64,000 nt of DNA, from assembly GCA_965213595.1 (NCBI GenBank), contig CBDBZO010000006.1, forward strand, positions 372,001 to 436,000. Direction: 5' to 3'. The stretch is from JBCCFC01 sp965213595 (GTDB lineage: Bacteria; Chloroflexota; Anaerolineae; Caldilineales; Caldilineaceae). A model generated the notes under the pieces. The model was not told the origin of the DNA. It saw nothing but the letters and a program-made list of their open reading frames with translations, and did not search any database. A program made the translations under genes and the position numbers. Position 1 is the stretch's first letter. Each line of letters opens with the position of its first letter. Of the stretch, positions 21,873 to 30,248 are shown in pieces.

Positions 21873-22595
21873 CTATTCTGTATTGGAAATGAAGGAGAGC
21901 GGCATGGTGTCCGCCTGCGCCAGCAGCTGGTTTGGCGTCTGGCCGATTAGCCGCCGCAGGGAACGCGTGAGGTGGGGTTGGTCATAGTAGCCGGCAAGGT
22001 CGACTGTATCGAGGATTGGGGTGCCTTGCTGCAGGAGGCGAGTCGCGTGGCGAGCGCGCTGAATTTGTTCCACTGCGCTCTGGGTCAAGCCGGTGGCGTG
22101 CCGAAAACGGCGTTGTACCGAGCGCTGCGTGACGCCCACCCGCTCGCGCTGCAGCGCACTCTCCACCAGCGGATCGCACACGAGAATCTGCTCGCGGACG
22201 AGCCGGTCGACAAAGACTTCGGCGTTCTCGAAGGTGGGGAGCTCCCAGGCGGAACCGCGTAGCCAAAACGAATGGCCGCTCGCCTCTGGCAACTCGATGG
22301 CGTCATCCACGAGATCGACGGTCGGCAGATGGGGCATCAGCACGCCCAGCTTGAACTCGATGCCCAGCCATTCGCCATTACCGGGAACGGGCGCGGGGAG
22401 CGGCTTTGTTTCGGGGCCGCGCACCGTCACGCTGATGTTGCCCGCAACGTGGGAAACAATCATCTCCCAGTGAGTCGCCGCCACCGAGAGCATCGTGCCC
22501 CCCACGCCGCTGCGGCTCTGCCAGATTGTCTCAACAAAGGACGAATCGGCAGGGCGTTCGTGAAATGTGAGATTTAGGCTTTGATCTTGTTGCAT
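21873..22595 (-). CDS. AraC-family transcriptional regulator
   Basis: A 240-residue regulator. The N-terminal part (about 1-140) resembles the DUF6597-like sensor that precedes AraC domains. The C-terminal 90 residues hold the helix-turn-helix pair: GVTQRSVQRRFRHATGLTQSAVEQIQRARHATRLLQQG then LAGYYDQPHLTRSLRRLIGQTPNQL. It is 145 bases beyond the DoxX-like gene start and on the same strand, so it could regulate that gene. The ATG at 22595 opens MQQDQSLNLTFHERP. Confidence 0.88.
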   Translation of the reverse strand: MQQDQSLNLTFHERPADSSFVETIWQSRSGVGGTMLSVAATHWEMIVSHVAGNISVTVRGPETKPLPAPVPGNGEWLGIEFKLGVLMPHLPTVDLVDDAIELPEASGHSFWLRGSAWELPTFENAEVFVDRLVREQILVCDPLVESALQRERVGVTQRSVQRRFRHATGLTQSAVEQIQRARHATRLLQQGTPILDTVDLAGYYDQPHLTRSLRRLIGQTPNQLLAQADTMPLSFISNTE

Positions 22596-22689
22596 TTGGT
22601 TCGAGATACCGTGACTGAATTACGTCGCCCAGCTCAATCACTGGTCGCCTGGCTAATTCATGCGCAAGTTGGCTGGTCGTGGCCTTCGT

Positions 22690-23427
22690 TCAGTTGTCAA
22701 TCGGCTCAACACCAAGCCGCTCCAATCGTGCAAGGCCTTCCTTCATGGCTTTGATCGCCTCCGGGGAGTGCCCCTGCCAGTCCGTGATCTCACCCGTGAT
22801 CCGCAGCGGCTCACGGGAGCGGAATGACTTTGTTGGATTGCCCCGAAAGCGCTTGTTCGTCAAATTGGGATCATCTTCAATTAGGCCGGTCGGCTCGACG
22901 ATGTAAATTCTGCCGGGGCCATCACCAACGGCCAACTCCGCTCCCCACGTGGCGGCATCCAGCGTGCGGGTCAGATAGACATGGGTTAAGGCCTTATCCC
23001 CCTTGCCGAAGTTGGAGATATAGCCTGGCTTGATTAGGTCTCCCGACTTGAGGTTCGCCCGCGTGCCGTGATAAAGCGGCCACTCCGTCACCTCGCCCGT
23101 GACGCGCAGCGGCTCGCGGGAACGATACGACATAAACGGATGGCCCGGTGACTGCTGGCCCGTCAGGTCGGCGGTATCTTCGATCTGGCCGGTCGGCTCC
23201 ACGATGTAAACTCTACCAGGGCTTTCACCCTCCGCGATTTCCGCCTCCCAGATGGCTCCGTCCAGATTGGGCGTCAGGTAGACGTAATCTGTCATCTCGT
23301 TGCGCTCGTCGACGTCCGGAGGATTGTCGGGCTTGATCAGGTCGCCCGGCTTCAAGTCAGCCCGCGTGCCGTGATAGAATCGCTGCGTCTGCTGGTCATC
23401 GGTGGTGGCAAGAATGCTTTTGGTCAT
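22690..23427 (-). CDS. arr: Tandem double-domain rifampin ADP-ribosyltransferase (Arr)
   Basis: A 245-residue protein made of two Arr domains. Domain 2 (about 117-215) is canonical: YHGTRANLKSGDLIKPGYISNF, HVYLTRTLDAATWGAELA, GRIYIVEPTGLIEDDPNLTNKRFRGNPTKSFRSREPLRITGEITDW. Domain 1 (about 17-115) repeats all these blocks with more change: YHGTRADLKPGDLIKPD, YVYLTPNLDGAIWEAEIA, GRVYIVEPTGQIEDTADLT, SYRSREPLRVTGEVTEW. Arr uses NAD+ to ADP-ribosylate the rifamycin ansa chain and gives resistance. Normal Arr is about 140 residues with one domain. The DNA repeats are not identical, so the duplication is old. Whether both halves are active is unknown. Confidence 0.92.
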   Translation of the reverse strand: MTKSILATTDDQQTQRFYHGTRADLKPGDLIKPDNPPDVDERNEMTDYVYLTPNLDGAIWEAEIAEGESPGRVYIVEPTGQIEDTADLTGQQSPGHPFMSYRSREPLRVTGEVTEWPLYHGTRANLKSGDLIKPGYISNFGKGDKALTHVYLTRTLDAATWGAELAVGDGPGRIYIVEPTGLIEDDPNLTNKRFRGNPTKSFRSREPLRITGEITDWQGHSPEAIKAMKEGLARLERLGVEPIDN

Positions 23428-23478
23428 GTATGTATTCTCCCAACCTTTGATGAACTTTAGGCGCGTGGCGCCATGTGC

Positions 23479-23931
23479 TCATCGGGATGTCTGCTGCCCG
23501 AGCTCCTGGGCGAGCCCAATGAGAATGCCTTCGGGGCCCCGGATGTAGCAGAGCCGATACGTGTCTGCGTACTGGGCCACTTCGCCGACGAGCTCCGCGC
23601 CGCGCTTGCTGAGCCGGGCGAGCGTATCGTCGATCTCCTCCACGGTGAACATGACGCGTAGGTAACCGAGCGCGTTCACCGGGGCGCGGCGGTGATCGGC
23701 GACCAGAGGCGGCGCGAGGAATCGGGACAACTCGAGCCGGCTGTGACCGTCCGGCGTACGCATCATGGCAATCTCGACGCGCTGATAGCCCAGCCCAGTA
23801 ACGCGCCCGGCCCACTCTCCCTCGATGGGGGCGCGCCCCTCGAGTTCGAGGCCAAGTTCGCTGAAGAACTCGATGGCGGCATCGATGTCCTCTACCACGA
23901 TGCCGACGTTGTCCATGCGCATGACTGTCAT
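23479..23931 (-). CDS. VOC family protein
   Basis: A 150-residue vicinal-oxygen-chelate protein: VGIVVEDIDAAIEFFSELGLELEGRAP, RVEIAMMRTPDGHSRLELSRFLAPP, then VMFTVEEIDDTLARLSKRGAELVGEVAQYADTYRLCYIRGPEGILIGLAQEL. The His and Glu positions expected for a metal site are partly present. Substrate unknown. It lies downstream of the divergent YafQ remnant. Confidence 0.9.
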   Translation of the reverse strand: MTVMRMDNVGIVVEDIDAAIEFFSELGLELEGRAPIEGEWAGRVTGLGYQRVEIAMMRTPDGHSRLELSRFLAPPLVADHRRAPVNALGYLRVMFTVEEIDDTLARLSKRGAELVGEVAQYADTYRLCYIRGPEGILIGLAQELGQQTSR

Positions 23932-23966
23932 AATTTCGCCTTGACGCCTAATTGGAAGCCGACTAA

Positions 23967-24237
23967 ATGCCCCTCCACATCGAACGCTCGCCCCAGTTTA
24001 AGCGCGACTATAAGCGCATGAAGCGACAGGGCACAGATCTCGACAAGCTGCTCTCCGTGACGTGCCAATTAGCCAACGGAGAGCAGCTTGAACAGCGACT
24101 GCGCGACCACGCCTTGGGGCAACTGGCGCGGCTATCGCGAGTGTCACATCGAACCAGATTGGCTGCTGATCTACAAAGTGGAAGGCGACGTGCTGCGGCT
24201 GAGCCGAACCGGTAGCCACAGCACTTTATTTGGATAG
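23967..24237 (+). pseudogene. YafQ-type mRNA interferase toxin, frameshifted
   Basis: The first frame reads IERSPQFKRDYKRMKRQGTDLDKL then LANGEQLEQRLRDHAL, the N-terminal half of a YafQ/RelE-superfamily toxin. Just after TTGGGG (about 24118) the family continues in another frame: GNWRGYRECHIEPDWLLIYKV then LSRTGSHSTLFG, stop at 24235-24237. Comparison with family spacing suggests loss of two bases. The second half still carries the His, Asp and terminal HS-LF residues important for RNase activity. No DinJ/RelB-type antitoxin gene lies beside it. It is a decayed orphan toxin, or a sequencing error hides an intact gene. Confidence 0.8.
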
Positions 24238-24249
24238 CTGCGCTGCTTC

Positions 24250-24756
24250 TCAGTGCTGCAATTCCCTCGCCTCAAAATAGGCCCAGCCGCTCAACTCCGG
24301 CGGCTCGATCCCCAGCTGCGTGAGAATCGTCATAATTTGCGCGCGGTGTTCCGTGGCGTGGTTGATGGCCTGCGTCAGAATCACGGCTTTGGGCACGTCG
24401 ACCAGCTCGTTGAGCGGCTCGTTGTCCCACTGTATTTGCACCGTGTCATCATCTCGCACCTTCGACGCCCACTCGATCAGGCCGTCGCCACTCGCCTGTA
24501 GCGATTCCTGTAGCTCGGTCATGGTCAGCGGCGGTTTACCCCCTGAGCGCACAAGCGGCTGGCCGGTTCGGATGCGATACAGGTACGATTCTTCGGCGCG
24601 GACAAAGTGCTGCAGCGTCTCGCCGATGGAGCCGTAGCCGCCGACGGCGCTGGCCGCAAGCTGCTCCTCGCTCAACGCGGCGCAAACTTCTACCAGGCGC
24701 AGGTTGGCCCAGAGGTTGTGGCTGAAGAGGGTGTCTAGAACGGGATAGGGTTTCAC
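24250..24756 (-). CDS. DinB family protein
   Basis: A 168-residue DinB-superfamily protein. The N-terminal DTLFSHNLWANLRLVEVCAAL has the family's N-x-W-A-N helix. Probable metal-binding His residues are in TLQHFVRAEESYL and TQAINHATEHRAQIMTILTQLG. Substrate unknown. It follows the AlkZ-like gene on the same strand with a 31-base gap, suggesting co-transcription. Confidence 0.9.
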   Translation of the reverse strand: MKPYPVLDTLFSHNLWANLRLVEVCAALSEEQLAASAVGGYGSIGETLQHFVRAEESYLYRIRTGQPLVRSGGKPPLTMTELQESLQASGDGLIEWASKVRDDDTVQIQWDNEPLNELVDVPKAVILTQAINHATEHRAQIMTILTQLGIEPPELSGWAYFEARELQH

Positions 24757-24787
24757 TATTTTTCTCCTTGTGCTGCTTTGTTCATCG

Positions 24788-25873
24788 TTACATAACGGTC
24801 ACATTCGTAACGGGTAATTCCATAAAGCGCCCGTACGCGGCGGCATCTGTCGCAACGCGTTCCGCCAGGTTTGGCGTTGGCTCGAAGGGCAGACAGGTGA
24901 TCTCGATGCCCCGTTTGCGGACTTTTCGCTTCCACGTGCCAACCGCCTGGCCATCGATCACGAGCGTTGGTTGGAAAACGCCGTTGTTGCCCGGCACAAT
25001 CTTCTGTGCGTGTTCCTCCGCAACCACGACGCTGCGCTCCTTGTAGCCGATGATAAATTCATCGAATCCCGGCAGCAGCCAGACTTTGCCTGATTTTGCT
25101 GGCGCGCCCAGGTTGGTCGATTTGTCCATCCAGTAGTCGACGCCCTCAATTTTGACCGACATCAGCTCCTCGCGCACCGTCGCCAGCTTAGCCCTGGCAT
25201 CGGTGAGGGTCAGTCCCGTCCAGCGCGCTAAGTCGTGGATGGTGGCGGGTCCATGGCTATGAAAGAAGCGCAACGCGATCTCGGCCAGCGCCTCCTCCCG
25301 CGAAAGTTCCCGCTGCTTGGGCGCCCATTCCTCCAGCAGCACAAAGGTCTGCTCCTTGCCCCGCATCGGCCCCAGACAGATGACCCCGCGCTGAGCGAGA
25401 TACCACAGGATGTAGTAGCCGCGCTGCCCAGTCGTGTGGATGTCCGCGTCTTCCAGCAGCGCCATCAATTCGCTGCGCGTCAGGCGCTTTCCGCCCGCCA
25501 GCGCGTCGACAAAGAGCGCGCCACACGATTCGATGAGGTCGAGCGTCAATTCCAACTGCTTGAGGCGAAGCCCGCTCGCCGCCAGCCTGCGCGACGCCAT
25601 CAGCGCCAGCATCCACCTGGCATCCTCAGGCGGGATGAAGTGAATCGTACCGCGCATGGGCCACGTGCGCAGGATATCGCCCGCTTCGATGGCCCGCTCC
25701 ACGTCGCCAATCGTGGCGGATTTGGTGCGCAGGCCGATGGCCCACAGCGCTTGTGTGTAATCCTGAGCCTGCATCGCGCCCATCCAGCGCACAACTTCGG
25801 CGGGCGCGTCGAAGCGCTCGCCCGCTATGCGTTGCTGCACGAGGCGCTGTCGGCCAATCGAATGGTTTTTCAT
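24788..25873 (-). CDS. Winged-helix DNA glycosylase-like protein (AlkZ-like, HTH_42)
   Basis: A 361-residue HTH_42-superfamily protein. The QxQ motif typical of the AlkZ branch appears as MGAMQAQDYTQALW, followed by AIEAGDILRTWPMRGTIHFIP, GYYILWYLAQRGVICLGP, LARWTGLTLTDARA and WLLPGFDEFIIGYKERS. AlkZ-type enzymes excise alkylated bases or open interstrand crosslinks; activity here is inferred from family. The ATG at 25873 has GGAAAG 7 bases upstream; a longer frame to 25927 is less likely. A QxD relative is encoded at 15545-16786, so this region carries two branches of the family. Confidence 0.85.
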   Translation of the reverse strand: MKNHSIGRQRLVQQRIAGERFDAPAEVVRWMGAMQAQDYTQALWAIGLRTKSATIGDVERAIEAGDILRTWPMRGTIHFIPPEDARWMLALMASRRLAASGLRLKQLELTLDLIESCGALFVDALAGGKRLTRSELMALLEDADIHTTGQRGYYILWYLAQRGVICLGPMRGKEQTFVLLEEWAPKQRELSREEALAEIALRFFHSHGPATIHDLARWTGLTLTDARAKLATVREELMSVKIEGVDYWMDKSTNLGAPAKSGKVWLLPGFDEFIIGYKERSVVVAEEHAQKIVPGNNGVFQPTLVIDGQAVGTWKRKVRKRGIEITCLPFEPTPNLAERVATDAAAYGRFMELPVTNVTVM

Positions 25874-25942
25874 TGCAATCTTTCCATCGTCGTCAAATGC
25901 TCCCCCAGCCGCTCGCACGTTTCGCATGTGTCCGCCCGCACG

Positions 25943-26329
25943 CTACACGCCCGGCGGAATCTCCTGCAAGGCCCACGAGTTGCCATCGGGGTCGCTAAAG
26001 TAGGCGAATTTGATGCCGCCCGGATACTCGACCATTTCGCTGACCTCCACGCCGCGACCAATCAGCGCCTCGCGCGCCTGGCTCACATCGGCGACGACAA
26101 GATGCAGCCCCTTGACCGAGCCAGGCTGCATCGCCGACATGTCGCCCAGGCCGACGCCCATACTGATCGAGCAGGCCGACCCTGGCGGCGTCAGCTGCAC
26201 GACGCGCATCGACTCGTTGGGCCGCACATCGTGGTCCAGGTGAAAGCCGACTTTCTCGGTGTAGAATTCGATGGCACGGTCGACATCCGCCACCGGCACG
26301 GGCACAAGCTCCAGCTTCATCTCCAACAT
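25943..26329 (-). CDS. VOC family protein
   Basis: A 128-residue VOC protein: LVPVPVADVDRAIEFYTEKVGFHLDHDVRP, RVVQLTPPGSACSISMG, GLHLVVADVSQAREALIGRGVEVSEMVEY and IKFAYFSDPDGNSWALQEIP, the usual two-module layout. It begins directly after the stop of the SRPBCC gene in an ArsR-SRPBCC-VOC operon, a common grouping in which the substrate remains unknown. Confidence 0.92.
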   Translation of the reverse strand: MLEMKLELVPVPVADVDRAIEFYTEKVGFHLDHDVRPNESMRVVQLTPPGSACSISMGVGLGDMSAMQPGSVKGLHLVVADVSQAREALIGRGVEVSEMVEYPGGIKFAYFSDPDGNSWALQEIPPGV

Positions 26330-26330
26330 G

Positions 26331-26843
26331 TCAGTTGCGCCCTTTCATGTTTGGCAGATACGCCTCCAGCCGATCCCACGTCTGGTTGATGCCTTCTTCC
26401 ATGCCCATATCCAGCACGCTATGCAACGCCTCCGCCGTCGCATAGCGTGCGACATCGGTGACGCGCGTGCCGCCGTCGACTTCCTCGAAGGTGATAATCG
26501 TCGTCATCTGCGGCAGCGCGTCGTTGATGTTGCCCTCCGCGTCTGAAAAGGCGTCGCTGTAAACGAGCCGCTCCGGTTCGACGATTTCGTGATAGGTCGC
26601 CAGCCCCCAGCTTTCCATCTCGTTGCCGTCCGGCCCCGGCCCCTTCATGCAGTAGTGCCACCTGCCGCCCTCGCGCAGGTCGAGCTTGCAGACGGGCAGC
26701 GTCCAGCCTTGCGGCCCCCACCAGTGCTGCAGGTGCTCGCAATTGGTGAACGTCTGCCAGACGAGATCGCGTGGGGCGTTGAAGACGCGGGTGATCGAAA
26801 ATTCGTGGTTCGTTGATTCCATCGTGTTACTTTCCGTGCTCAT
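26331..26843 (-). CDS. SRPBCC / AHSA1-type protein
   Basis: A 170-residue START-like (SRPBCC, activator of Hsp90 ATPase-like) protein: FSITRVFNAPRDLVWQTFTNCEHLQHWWGPQGWTLPVCKLDLREGGRWHYCMKGPDG-type block, then ESWGLATYHEIVEPERLVYSDAFSD and MTTIITFEEVDGGTRVTDV. These bind hydrophobic ligands; the role is unknown. The start at 26843 has AGGAGG 6-7 bases before it and lies inside the end of the ArsR gene (17-base overlap). Confidence 0.92.
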   Translation of the reverse strand: MSTESNTMESTNHEFSITRVFNAPRDLVWQTFTNCEHLQHWWGPQGWTLPVCKLDLREGGRWHYCMKGPGPDGNEMESWGLATYHEIVEPERLVYSDAFSDAEGNINDALPQMTTIITFEEVDGGTRVTDVARYATAEALHSVLDMGMEEGINQTWDRLEAYLPNMKGRN

Positions 26844-27180
26844 TTGGTTCCTCCTGAGATTGTAGGGTTTTGAGATAGTCATCCAACCGGTCGAAGCGTT
26901 TGCTCCACTCGCGCTCAAGCTGGCTGACCCAATCGTGGATCGGCTTGAGCGCTTCGCCCTGCAGGCTGTACACCCGCTGCTTGCCCTCGCTGCGCACGCT
27001 CACCAGCTCCACCTCGCGCAGCACGCGCAGGTGTTTCGACGTTTGCGGCTGCTGGAAATCGAGCGCCTCGGCAATCTCGTTGACGGACAGCTCGCCACGC
27101 GCGAGCAGGCCAAGAATCTCGCGGCGCTGTGGCTCGGCGATGGCGTTAAAAACATCTGAAGTTGTGGGTGCACGTGCCAT
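26827..27180 (-). CDS. ArsR-family transcriptional regulator
   Basis: A 117-residue winged-helix repressor: FNAIAEPQRREILGLLARGELSVNEIAEALDFQQPQTSKHLRVLREVELVSVRSEGKQRVYSL, the whole ArsR fold, then a charged C-terminal helix (DWVSQLEREWSKRFDRLDDYLKTL) seen in the subgroup paired with SRPBCC genes. No Cys metal-site motif is present, so a metal is an unlikely effector. It heads the operon with SRPBCC and VOC genes and is probably autoregulatory. Confidence 0.93.
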   Translation of the reverse strand: MARAPTTSDVFNAIAEPQRREILGLLARGELSVNEIAEALDFQQPQTSKHLRVLREVELVSVRSEGKQRVYSLQGEALKPIHDWVSQLEREWSKRFDRLDDYLKTLQSQEEPNEHGK

Positions 27181-27406
27181 GTGAGCATTATATACCAGTA
27201 TAAGAATATGTCAAGCATAAAAATGGACGGCACGTCCAAGGTGTATCACATGTATATTAACACTCCAACGAGATTTGGATACGGGGACGTAGGGGCGCGG
27301 AGAGAACATAGTTGGCAAACAACGCCCTGCGCCTCTGCGCCTCTGCGCCTCCGTTAATTTTGCTCAATTTGTTGAAGTCTCTCTGTTGTCCCAGGTAACG
27401 GCGGCG

Positions 27407-29914
27407 CTAACCGCGTCTCCGCCGCGGCACAAAACTCCAGAGCACCCAAAGCCCGCCAGCGCCAGCCGCCGCCAGCCCCCAGCGCCACCCCGTCGGCGCA
27501 AACCACAGCCGCACCGTCGATTCACCGCTCGGCACGGCGACGGCCCGCAGCGCGCCGTCGGCCCGCAGAACGTCCGCTGATGTGCCATTCACCGTGGCGC
27601 GCCAGCCGGGAAACCAGATTTCGCTCAGGATAAGATAGCCCGGCGCGTTCGCTTCGACCTGTACGGTGAGCTCGCTGCTGCCGTAGTGGAAGAGGGTCGC
27701 CGCGCCGCTGTCGGGTGCGTTGGTCGGGGCGTTGGTCGGGGCATTGGTCGGGGCGTTGGTCGGGGCGACGTTTGGCGCATCCAGCAGCACCACCTCCGTC
27801 CTCGGCGAAAACTCCTCGGCGCGCAGGGTGGCGAGCGCTGCCGCCAAATCATCGGCCACCCTGGCTCCGTGCGCAACCCAGGCGCGCGGCAGCGGATTGT
27901 CGTGCTCGAAGACGGAGAGCTCGCCCGGCGCGTCGAGCGCCAGCGCAAAGCCATCGGGCAGCGGCGTGCCGTCGCGCGCGATCACGTAGCGCACGTTGAG
28001 CAGGTCGTAGAGTTGGCTATCGCGCCCGCCCGTGGTCTCCCAGAGCGCTGCCCAGTGCGCGAGCATCAGCGGGTTGGCAATGCCGCCCACATCCTGTAGG
28101 CCGTAGAGCGCGGCGGCGTCCGGCTGCCAGAGGTCGTCGATGTCTGTGAGGGTGTCGATGCGGAAGGGGCCGGGCTGTGCGCGCAGAAAGTCAACAATTT
28201 CGGGCTGCTCGAAGTTGCGCGCCGGATCGGCTTCGCTGATATCGGTGTACGCGCCCGTCGCTGATAAGTCCACAAAGAGCAGCGCCACCGCCAGCGCGGC
28301 AAAGGCGTTGCCGCCCAGCCACCCCGCCCGCCGCGCGCCGACGAGCGCCCACGTCGCCCCCCACAGCGCCGCCGCCACCGTGATCGCCAGCGCCGCCACC
28401 GAGGCGCGCAGGAAAGCCGTCTCGTCGGCCTGCGTCAGCAGCAGGGCGAGATACATCAGCGGCGTCCACGCGCCGATCAGGAGGAAGCCGCCCCATTTTA
28501 AGAAGGTGGATAGTGGATAGTGGATAGTAGATAGGGTGACGCCGCTAGATGATCGACTACTATTCACTATCCACTCCTCACTAACCACTGCCAACTGGTT
28601 CACCCCAATCGCGCCCAGCACGGAGAGCGCCAGCGTCCACAGCACGAGCGCGCGGGCGGGGGCGCGAAACTGGCCGAAGACGGGCAGCAGCGTGAGCCAG
28701 CCGTGCAGGATCACGTAGAGGCCGAGGCCGACGAGCAGGCCAACCGCCGCCAGCGCCAGCCACGGCAGCAGCCGACGGCGCGCAGGGGAAAAGGCGCGCC
28801 CGTCGAGCAGCGCGGCGACCGCGAAGATCAGGGTCGCCACGCCGGCGTAGGGCAGCTCGACGCGCTGCCACAGCCCCCAGTGCAGCGCCGGGCCGCGGCC
28901 AAAAAAGCTGGGCGTCAGCAGGCCGATCAACTGTGTGGGCGCGAGCGAGAAGCCGACGGTTTCCTGATAGGTGAGATTGGCGCGCTCGGTGAACTGGGTG
29001 AGCTGGGCGGCGGGCAGGAGGAGGGGGGCGGTGAGGAGGGCGGTGAGGAGCGCGACAGCGAACAAGTAGCGCAGAGGCGCAGAGGAGCGGAGGAGCAAGG
29101 GAGAATCGATGACCTCACCCTGGCTCTCCTGCCCCCCTGCTCCCCTGCTCCCCATCAGCGAGAAGACAAGCGCGTACACCCCCAGCGCCATGCCCACGTA
29201 GACCGTGCTCTGCGCGTGGCCCGCATAGGTTCCCACGGCAAAGAGCAGCGCGGTGATGCTGATCCAGCGCAGGCCGCGCCGCCACGTACCGGCAACAAGG
29301 GCGCGCTGAAAGGCCGCGAGCGTCCACGGCAGCCAGCTCAGCACGGCAATCAGGTTGAGGTTGCCGAGGTGGATCAGCAGCGGATCGCTAAACTGGAAGG
29401 CCAGCGCGCCAAAGAGAGCCGCCAGCCGCATGACCGGTCGCTCTTCGTTACCGGGGCCCGTGCCGAGCCGCAGCGTGCGCAGCAGCACGTAAACGCCCAG
29501 CCCGGCCCAGTAGAGGTGGCCGATGCTGAGCCACTGCATGGTGCGGTAGCCAAAGTCGGGATTAAGCAGAAAGAGCAGCAGGTTGGGCGGGTAGAGGAAA
29601 CCGGCCTGAACGTCGCTGATGAAGGGCGCACCGGCGTAGAGCGTCGGGTTCCAGAGCGGCAGCACGCCCTGCTGAATTTGCGCCGCGGCAAAGCGGTACG
29701 TGGGATAGAGAAAGCTGACCAGGTCGCCACCGTCGGCGGGCTGGAAGACATCGCCGCTGATCGTGCGCCAGAAGAAGCCGAGGGTGAGCAGCGCGAGCGC
29801 GCCGCCAGCGAGCCCATCCGCTGCGGCAATCGGTGACGTGCGCCCGGCCCGCTCGCGTCGCCAGAGCAGAGCCAGCGTCGCCAGCCAAATTGCGCCCAAC
29901 ATTGCCAGAATCAT
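27407..29914 (-). CDS. YfhO-like polytopic membrane protein
   Basis: An 835-residue membrane protein of the YfhO/GT-C-like class. Around ten or more hydrophobic helices are followed by an outer C-terminal beta domain and a last helix (GWRWGLAAAGAGGLWVLWSF). Signature blocks are DGGDLVSFLYPTYRFAAAQIQQGVLPLWNPTLYAGAPFISDVQAGFLYPPNLLLFLL near the start and PGYLILSEIWFPGWRATVNG near the end. Family members are linked to glycosylation of cell-envelope polymers. Two oddities: a 12-bp tandem repeat encodes APTN repeats (about 27715-27770), and heptameric intergenic-type repeats (28505-28575) encode an extra loop reading EEWIVNSSRSSSGVTLSTIH. Confidence 0.85.
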   Translation of the reverse strand: MILAMLGAIWLATLALLWRRERAGRTSPIAAADGLAGGALALLTLGFFWRTISGDVFQPADGGDLVSFLYPTYRFAAAQIQQGVLPLWNPTLYAGAPFISDVQAGFLYPPNLLLFLLNPDFGYRTMQWLSIGHLYWAGLGVYVLLRTLRLGTGPGNEERPVMRLAALFGALAFQFSDPLLIHLGNLNLIAVLSWLPWTLAAFQRALVAGTWRRGLRWISITALLFAVGTYAGHAQSTVYVGMALGVYALVFSLMGSRGAGGQESQGEVIDSPLLLRSSAPLRYLFAVALLTALLTAPLLLPAAQLTQFTERANLTYQETVGFSLAPTQLIGLLTPSFFGRGPALHWGLWQRVELPYAGVATLIFAVAALLDGRAFSPARRRLLPWLALAAVGLLVGLGLYVILHGWLTLLPVFGQFRAPARALVLWTLALSVLGAIGVNQLAVVSEEWIVNSSRSSSGVTLSTIHYPLSTFLKWGGFLLIGAWTPLMYLALLLTQADETAFLRASVAALAITVAAALWGATWALVGARRAGWLGGNAFAALAVALLFVDLSATGAYTDISEADPARNFEQPEIVDFLRAQPGPFRIDTLTDIDDLWQPDAAALYGLQDVGGIANPLMLAHWAALWETTGGRDSQLYDLLNVRYVIARDGTPLPDGFALALDAPGELSVFEHDNPLPRAWVAHGARVADDLAAALATLRAEEFSPRTEVVLLDAPNVAPTNAPTNAPTNAPTNAPDSGAATLFHYGSSELTVQVEANAPGYLILSEIWFPGWRATVNGTSADVLRADGALRAVAVPSGESTVRLWFAPTGWRWGLAAAGAGGLWVLWSFVPRRRRG
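27715..27770. repeat. 12-bp tandem repeat in coding sequence
   Basis: Unit GTTGGTCGGGGC repeats about four times, with one G-to-A change (ATTGGTCGGGGC). It encodes successive APTN units just before the C-terminal domain of the YfhO-like protein. Confidence 0.85.
28505..28578. repeat. Heptameric repeats captured in the YfhO-like gene
   Basis: TAGTGGA-type heptamers run at 28505-28533 and the inverted CTATCCACT-type heptamers at about 28556-28575, forming an imperfect hairpin. Similar heptamer tracts lie in uvrC (60915-60962) and between genes (50831-50859). The frame stays open. Confidence 0.65.
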
Positions 29915-30008
29915 GGGGACAGTATACAGTTGGGCAAAATGGCTGGCAATTGCGAAAGGCGACCGTCATTCGGGCTTCCCTGCTAATTGTTGAGGAAAGT
30001 AAGGTGCG

Positions 30009-30248
30009 CTAGGCCGCTAACGCGCGTACGCTCAACAGTTCACTGGCCGTGAGCGGCTGAATAGCTGATTCAGGCACGGCCACCACAGCAATCGTCTCGC
30101 CAATCGCATTAAATACTTCTAGCGAGTACCCATCTTCTCCCTGCTGAACGGGGTGATATTCTACCACCGTCGCCACATCGCCCCGGCGCAGATGTTTATC
30201 AGGCATATCTTGCGTTAGGGCAATTTGCTGAAATAACTCAAATTTCAT
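30009..30248 (-). CDS. DUF4926 domain protein
   Basis: A 79-residue DUF4926 protein: LFQQIALTQDMPDKHLRRGDVATVVEYHPVQQGEDGYSLEVFNAIGETIAVVAVPESAIQPL, a small SH3-like beta barrel pattern. Its ATG overlaps the stop of the upstream DUF6883 gene by four bases. The pair is recurrent in cyanobacteria and Chloroflexota, and a partner relationship is likely, but its role is unknown. Confidence 0.88.
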   Translation of the reverse strand: MKFELFQQIALTQDMPDKHLRRGDVATVVEYHPVQQGEDGYSLEVFNAIGETIAVVAVPESAIQPLTASELLSVRALAA

